Shown here one piece after another: positions 5,433 through 8,610 of a stretch of 8,610 bases of DNA (position 1 is the stretch's first letter; each line of letters opens with the position of its first letter). Source of the stretch: Methanomicrobiales archaeon. Its GTDB lineage: Archaea; Halobacteriota; Methanomicrobia; Methanomicrobiales; Methanospirillaceae. The stretch is from the NCBI GenBank assembly GCA_012798365.1, contig JAAZNH010000337.1, forward strand, positions 1-8,610, in the 5' to 3' direction. The notes under the pieces were generated by a model, which was not told where the DNA came from, did no database searches, and saw only the letters and a program-made list of their open reading frames with translations. Position numbers and translations under genes: made by a program.

Positions 5433-6587
5433 ATGCAGAACCAGACTGCACTCCCTGCAGCGGCAGTCCTTGTCCTGCTGGTGCTCGTCCCCGGCATTTC
5501 CGCGGCAGAAACATACACGTTTATCAGTTCGTGGGGATCCGCAGGGACTGGCGACGGCCAGTTCTCCATGCCGGTGGGAATTGCAACCGATGCCGGCGGC
5601 AATGTCTATGTTGCCGATGCCCAGAACAACCGTGTCCAGAAGTTTACCCCTGATGGCACGTTTGTTGCGAAGTGGGGATCTTCCGGTACCGGAAACGGGC
5701 AGTTCCACATGCCGTTTGGTGTTACCACCGACTCCACCGGCAATGTCTATGTGACCGACAACAACAACCACCGCGTCCAGAAGTTCACCCCGGCCGGGAC
5801 CTATGTCGCAAAGTTCGGGTCCATCGGCAGCGGCAATGGTTCGCTTTATTACCCGTGGGGAGTTGTGGTTGATTCGTCGGGTAACATCTATGTTGTCGAC
5901 AACAGCAACAACCGCATTGAGAAATTCAGCCCGTCCGGGACCTACCTCGCCCAGTGGGGATCTTACGGCTCCGGTAACGGCCAGTTCAATTATCCCGCCG
6001 GCATTGCCCTCGATGGTTCCGGCAATGTCTATGTTGTGGATACCTACAACAACCGGATCCAGAAATTCACTGCAGATGGCACCTACCTGTCCAGCTGGGG
6101 AACGTTCGGGTCCGGGAACGGGCAGTTCAATTACCCCGGCGGGGTTGCGATCGATGCTGACGGCAATGTATTTGTGACAGACACGTTCAACAACCGTGTC
6201 CAGAAGTTCACCCCGCAGGGTACCTTCATCACCACCTGGGGATCTGCCGGGCTGAACCCGGGACAACTCTCGTCCCCGACCGGCATTGCTGTTGACGCTT
6301 CCGGCATGGTCTATGTCGGCGAGTATGGCACCAACCGGGTCTCAAAGTTTGCCCTCTCCCCCGAGGTTGCTGCCCTGCCCGGCCAGGCCACGCTACCGAC
6401 TGATCCTGACCATGACGGCCGCTACGAAGACCTCAACGGGAACGGCGAGGCTGACTTCAACGATGTTGTCCTGTATTTCAAAAACATCGACTGGATAGCG
6501 GACAGTGAACCGGTTGCTGCCTTTGATTTCAACAGCAACAAAGAGATCGATTTCCAGGACGTCGTTGTCCTGTTTAAGGAGGTCTGA
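5433..6587 (+). CDS. secreted six-bladed NHL beta-propeller with dockerin-like module
   Basis: This is a 384-residue exported protein. The signal peptide covers residues 1-25 (hydrophobic core AAAVLVLLVLVPG, likely cut after SAA). Residues 29-311 hold six NHL repeats of almost exactly 47 residues, each with the pattern WGS-GxGxGQF-xPxGIAxD-GNVYVxD-xxNRVQKFTPxGT. Six such repeats close a six-bladed propeller, usually a binding or scaffold surface; some NHL propellers are lyases, but no catalytic residues can be assigned here. Residues 312-384 are the dockerin-like module, joined directly without a Pro-Thr linker. The ATG at 5433 is preceded by AAGGAGGT, which lies within the previous gene, six bases separate the two genes, and translational coupling is likely. 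Repeat 6 is the most divergent (YVGEYGTNRVSKF). Confidence 0.92.
   Translation: MQNQTALPAAAVLVLLVLVPGISAAETYTFISSWGSAGTGDGQFSMPVGIATDAGGNVYVADAQNNRVQKFTPDGTFVAKWGSSGTGNGQFHMPFGVTTDSTGNVYVTDNNNHRVQKFTPAGTYVAKFGSIGSGNGSLYYPWGVVVDSSGNIYVVDNSNNRIEKFSPSGTYLAQWGSYGSGNGQFNYPAGIALDGSGNVYVVDTYNNRIQKFTADGTYLSSWGTFGSGNGQFNYPGGVAIDADGNVFVTDTFNNRVQKFTPQGTFITTWGSAGLNPGQLSSPTGIAVDASGMVYVGEYGTNRVSKFALSPEVAALPGQATLPTDPDHDGRYEDLNGNGEADFNDVVLYFKNIDWIADSEPVAAFDFNSNKEIDFQDVVVLFKEV
5517..6365 (+). repeat. six tandem NHL-coding repeats, period about 141 bases
   Basis: Blades start near residues 29, 76, 123, 170, 217 and 264, giving a 141-base period with no insertions between the first five. The segment GGCAATGTCTATGT recurs exactly in repeats 1, 2 and 4 (near 5599, 5740 and 6021), and the DNA of repeats 4 and 5 is similar around CAGTTCAATTA, which suggests duplication or gene conversion among blades. 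Confidence 0.9.
6366..6584 (+). other. dockerin-like module, copy 2
   Basis: This 73-residue copy has calcium loops DLNGNGEADFND and DFNSNKEIDFQD, helices VVLYF and VVVLF, and TDPDHDGRYED before loop 1. It is the same length as copies 1 and 3, with no gaps. In loop 2 a Lys replaces the usual Gly, which is tolerated in many EF-hand loops. Confidence 0.8.
6576..6583 (+). promoter_or_regulatory. AAGGAGGT ribosome site inside the end of the NHL gene
   Basis: As at 5415-5422, the closing Lys-Glu-Val codons (AAG GAG GTC) supply the Shine-Dalgarno sequence, ending nine bases before the ATG at 6593. Confidence 0.8.
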
Positions 6588-6592
6588 CCGCG

Positions 6593-7999
6593 ATGCTGTC
6601 CGACCGGGATTTCTGCCGTATGCTGGTGACCGTATGGGTTATCACAGCGGCTGCACTCTGCATTCCGGTAACCGCTTCTCCATTGAATGAGACCTGGTCG
6701 GCCATGTATGGCGGACCATACATGGAGAATGGTTACGCGGTGGTGCAGGCCGGTGACGGCGGCTATGTCGTTGCAGGCGATGCCCGGTCATCAGACAGTG
6801 TCGTCTCGAACGACGGATGGATGATCAAAACTGACGGATCCGGAACAAAACAATGGGACCGGAAATTCGGTGGCAGCAGGTATGACAGCCTTACCTCTCT
6901 TGTTCCTGTTCCTGACGGCTATGTCCTGGCAGGCACAACGCTCTCGTTCCCCTCCTATGGCGGGCAGGACGCATGGCTCATCCGGACCGATTCCAACGGA
7001 AATGAACTGTGGAATCACACCTATGGAGGATACAGTACTGATCTTTTCAATTCCGTTATCCGGACTCCTGACGGCGGTTTTACCGCTGCAGGCATTACCG
7101 ACTCCTATGGCAGCGGCAGCGGTGATGCATTCCTGGTCAGGATCGCACAGGACGGCACCGAACAATGGCATGCCGCATTCGGCGGCGTGAAAGCTGACCG
7201 TGCTGTAAGCCTTGCACAACTGCAAGACGGAGGATACATTCTTGCCGGATCCACCTGGTCGCTTGGCCCGAATGATACTAACCTGTATCTCATCCGGACA
7301 GACAGCGGCGGCAATCTCATCTGGCAGAAGACATACGGGCACAATATCCACACCTATGGCAATGATGTGCTCGCACTCCCCGATGGCGGCTTTGTTGCAG
7401 TCGGGTATACCGATCCTTACCCTGCAGCAGGAAACCGTTCTGTTTACGCTGTCCGCACCGATAGTGCCGGCACCATCGTCTGGGAGAAGACACCCGGTTC
7501 AGTCCGGCTGACTTCTGAGGGCAGGTCCGTCACTGCTTCCAGCGACGGCGGTTTTGTCATAACCGGCGGATCGATGGGACTGTACCTGCTCGAGCTCAAT
7601 TCCGATGGTACCACCTCCTGGGATCGTGTGATTGCACGCAGTCCCAATGACTGGGGCACCGGCATTGAGCCGGTGAGCGGGACTTCCGGGTATATCGTGA
7701 GCGGATTACGGAACCTGCCCGCCAATAACTGGGATGCGTATCTTATGCGGGTTGATCCCGCGAGCACCGAACCCGGGGTTGTTGCCCTTCCGCAGACCTC
7801 CGCAGCGCCGACCGATCCTGACAAAGACGGGAGGTATGAAGACCTCAACGGGAACGGCGAGATGGACTTCAATGACGTTGTCCTGTATTTTACCCACATT
7901 GACTGGATCGCAGACAATGAACCGACCGGAGCCTTTGACTTCAACGGCAATGGTGGGATCGATTTCCAGGACATCGTGAACCTCTTCAGGGAGTTGTGA
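6593..7999 (+). CDS. secreted seven-repeat beta-propeller-like protein with dockerin-like module
   Basis: This is a 468-residue exported protein. Residues 1-29 look like a signal peptide, although the start MLSDRDFCR is unusually acidic; an in-frame ATG at residue 10 would give a cleaner one but lacks a ribosome site, while the chosen ATG has AAGGAGGT nine bases away. Residues 35-388 hold seven repeats of 52-53 residues, each opening with a Trp and usually YGG or FGG (Trp35, 88, 140, 192, 244, 297, 343), then DGGY-x-x-AG and DAWLIRTDSxGN. This repeat is common in large surface proteins of methanogens and suggests a seven-bladed propeller; repeats 6 and 7 are degenerate. No catalytic motif is visible, so a binding or structural role is most likely. 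Residues 396-468 are the dockerin-like module. Last gene of the close-packed operon. Confidence 0.9.
   Translation: MLSDRDFCRMLVTVWVITAAALCIPVTASPLNETWSAMYGGPYMENGYAVVQAGDGGYVVAGDARSSDSVVSNDGWMIKTDGSGTKQWDRKFGGSRYDSLTSLVPVPDGYVLAGTTLSFPSYGGQDAWLIRTDSNGNELWNHTYGGYSTDLFNSVIRTPDGGFTAAGITDSYGSGSGDAFLVRIAQDGTEQWHAAFGGVKADRAVSLAQLQDGGYILAGSTWSLGPNDTNLYLIRTDSGGNLIWQKTYGHNIHTYGNDVLALPDGGFVAVGYTDPYPAAGNRSVYAVRTDSAGTIVWEKTPGSVRLTSEGRSVTASSDGGFVITGGSMGLYLLELNSDGTTSWDRVIARSPNDWGTGIEPVSGTSGYIVSGLRNLPANNWDAYLMRVDPASTEPGVVALPQTSAAPTDPDKDGRYEDLNGNGEMDFNDVVLYFTHIDWIADNEPTGAFDFNGNGGIDFQDIVNLFREL
6695..7756 (+). repeat. seven propeller-type repeats of about 52 residues
   Basis: Spacing between the leading Trp codons is 53, 52, 52, 52, 53 and 46 residues. 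Unlike the NHL gene, the DNA of these repeats has diverged, so only the protein pattern (W-x-x-x-YGG, DGGY, DAWLIRTD) remains visible. The sixth unit is short and lacks the YGG. Confidence 0.75.
7778..7996 (+). other. dockerin-like module, copy 3
   Basis: This 73-residue copy has loops DLNGNGEMDFND and DFNGNGGIDFQD and ends LFREL instead of LFKEV. The codons AGG GAG TTG therefore no longer form GGAGGT, in keeping with the absence of a gene directly downstream. Confidence 0.8.
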
Positions 8000-8038
8000 T
8001 ACCGCAAGCACTTCACTTCAGCAATGAGGCAGTTTGTC

Positions 8039-8057
8039 TCCTGCCCTGGCGGCAGGA
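8039..8057 (+). terminator. short GC-rich hairpin after the operon
   Basis: TCCTGCC (8039-8045) pairs perfectly with GGCAGGA (8051-8057) around a five-base loop, 40 bases after the last stop of the three-gene operon. No T-run follows it, so it may be a transcript-end stabiliser or a processing signal rather than a terminator. The 143-base gap also has an A-rich stretch (GATAAAAAAACG near 8123-8134) just before the next gene. Confidence 0.35.
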
Positions 8058-8142
8058 ACGGAAACGATGAAACGATCCATGAACACGGCCAGGCCCAAAA
8101 AACCGGGACGGCCGGAACGAACGATAAAAAAACGTGAAACGC

Positions 8143-8610
8143 ATGAAACGAATATCAACAATCGCCCTGCTGATGCTCGTGCTCACGCTGCTGGTAACTG
8201 CAGTGTCGGCAAGTGTCATCAGCTTCGAGAACAGCCAGGTGAATGCAATTGGTGATACGGCAACGGTGAATCTTGTTCTTGACGAGGCCCCGGATGGTCT
8301 TGCAGGATATAGTATCGCTGTCGCTGCAAACGATCCTTCCGTTGCATCGATAACCGCAGCAGGATTCCCGGCCTGGGCAACCATGAAAGACAACTCTGCC
8401 CTCCCCGCATCGTCCTGTACCCTGAAGGCCGCCGACCTCTCTGAACAGGTCCAGGCAGGCGCAACATCGATCCCCCTTGCAACCCTTACCCTGCAGGGAC
8501 TTAAGAGCGGTTCGAGTTCATTTACCGTCACTGTCACGCGCATGAGCGATGACAGCGGTTCAAAGATCATCCCGACCATCTCTGCCGGGACGTTCACGGT
8601 GAATGTTCCG
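8143..8610 (+). CDS. secreted cohesin-like domain protein, C-terminus beyond window
   Basis: From the ATG at 8143 the frame stays open for 156 codons to the window end. Residues 1-23 are a clear signal peptide (MKRISTIALLMLVLTLLVTA, likely cut after VSA). Residues about 24-155 are beta-rich and follow the order of archaeal cohesin-type domains: an opening strand (SFENSQVNAIGDTATVNLVL), GLAGYSIAV, DPSVASITAAGFPAW, and a late PLATLTLQG strand with SGSSSFTVTV. Cohesins are the partners of dockerins, and three dockerin-like proteins lie directly upstream. An in-frame GTG at 8134 is an alternative start; no strong ribosome site precedes either. The 143-base gap suggests its own promoter or a processed message. 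It could instead be a related carbohydrate-binding or adhesion fold; more cohesins, a linker or a membrane anchor may follow outside the window. Confidence 0.75.
   Translation, partial: MKRISTIALLMLVLTLLVTAVSASVISFENSQVNAIGDTATVNLVLDEAPDGLAGYSIAVAANDPSVASITAAGFPAWATMKDNSALPASSCTLKAADLSEQVQAGATSIPLATLTLQGLKSGSSSFTVTVTRMSDDSGSKIIPTISAGTFTVNVP

Noticed and set aside
4563..6266. 567-codon minus-strand frame opposite the first two dockerin-like genes
   Set aside because: It covers the signal peptide, repeats and linker of two convincing genes on the plus strand. Its apparent internal repeats are the mirror of the NHL repeats and the Pro-Thr linker.
5517..6365. Regular 141-base repeats as a possible CRISPR or satellite array
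   Set aside because: The repeats are fully coding, in frame, and match the NHL protein pattern; there are no constant-repeat and unique-spacer units.

Overview
The window looks like chromosome from a methanogenic archaeon, most likely of the order Methanomicrobiales (a Methanoregula-like relative is my inference). The reasons are a methanofuran-biosynthesis gene (mfnB), a HisA-like barrel protein of a type I associate with methanogens, fairly GC-rich coding DNA, short oligo-T runs after genes, and secreted propeller proteins with dockerin-like tails. No rRNA, tRNA, CRISPR array, insertion sequence or phage gene was found.

Left part (1-3690), housekeeping. A HisA-like TIM-barrel gene runs leftward off the window edge. 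It is divergent, across 45 bases, from mfnB, which makes the furan precursor of methanofuran. Three bases after mfnB comes guaB (IMP dehydrogenase, with CBS domains and complete catalytic motifs). Then follow a 90-residue membrane protein with a TM2-like FPGLGQVYN motif and a SixA-type phosphohistidine phosphatase with a GTG start.

Middle (3691-4259), 569 bases without a convincing gene. It is AT-richer than its surroundings. It holds an oligo-T run and a hairpin plus T6 (both terminator-like after sixA), overlapping GTTCC/GGAAC palindromes, a TATA-like element, and a long-range stem (4142-4210) that would lie in the 5' leader of the next operon.

Right part (4260-8610), a secreted-protein cluster. 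Three tightly packed genes (gaps of 6 and 5 bases) encode exported proteins: a GHTSHG-motif, possibly SGNH-like domain; a six-bladed NHL propeller; and a seven-repeat propeller. All three end in the same 73-residue module, which carries two EF-hand-type calcium loops as in dockerins. A fourth gene, cut by the right edge, starts with a signal peptide and a domain that reads like an archaeal cohesin. Together they resemble a small extracellular cohesin-dockerin assembly. In the first two genes the DNA for the C-terminal KEV residues of the module also supplies the AAGGAGGT ribosome binding site of the next gene; the third, which has no close downstream gene, has lost it.
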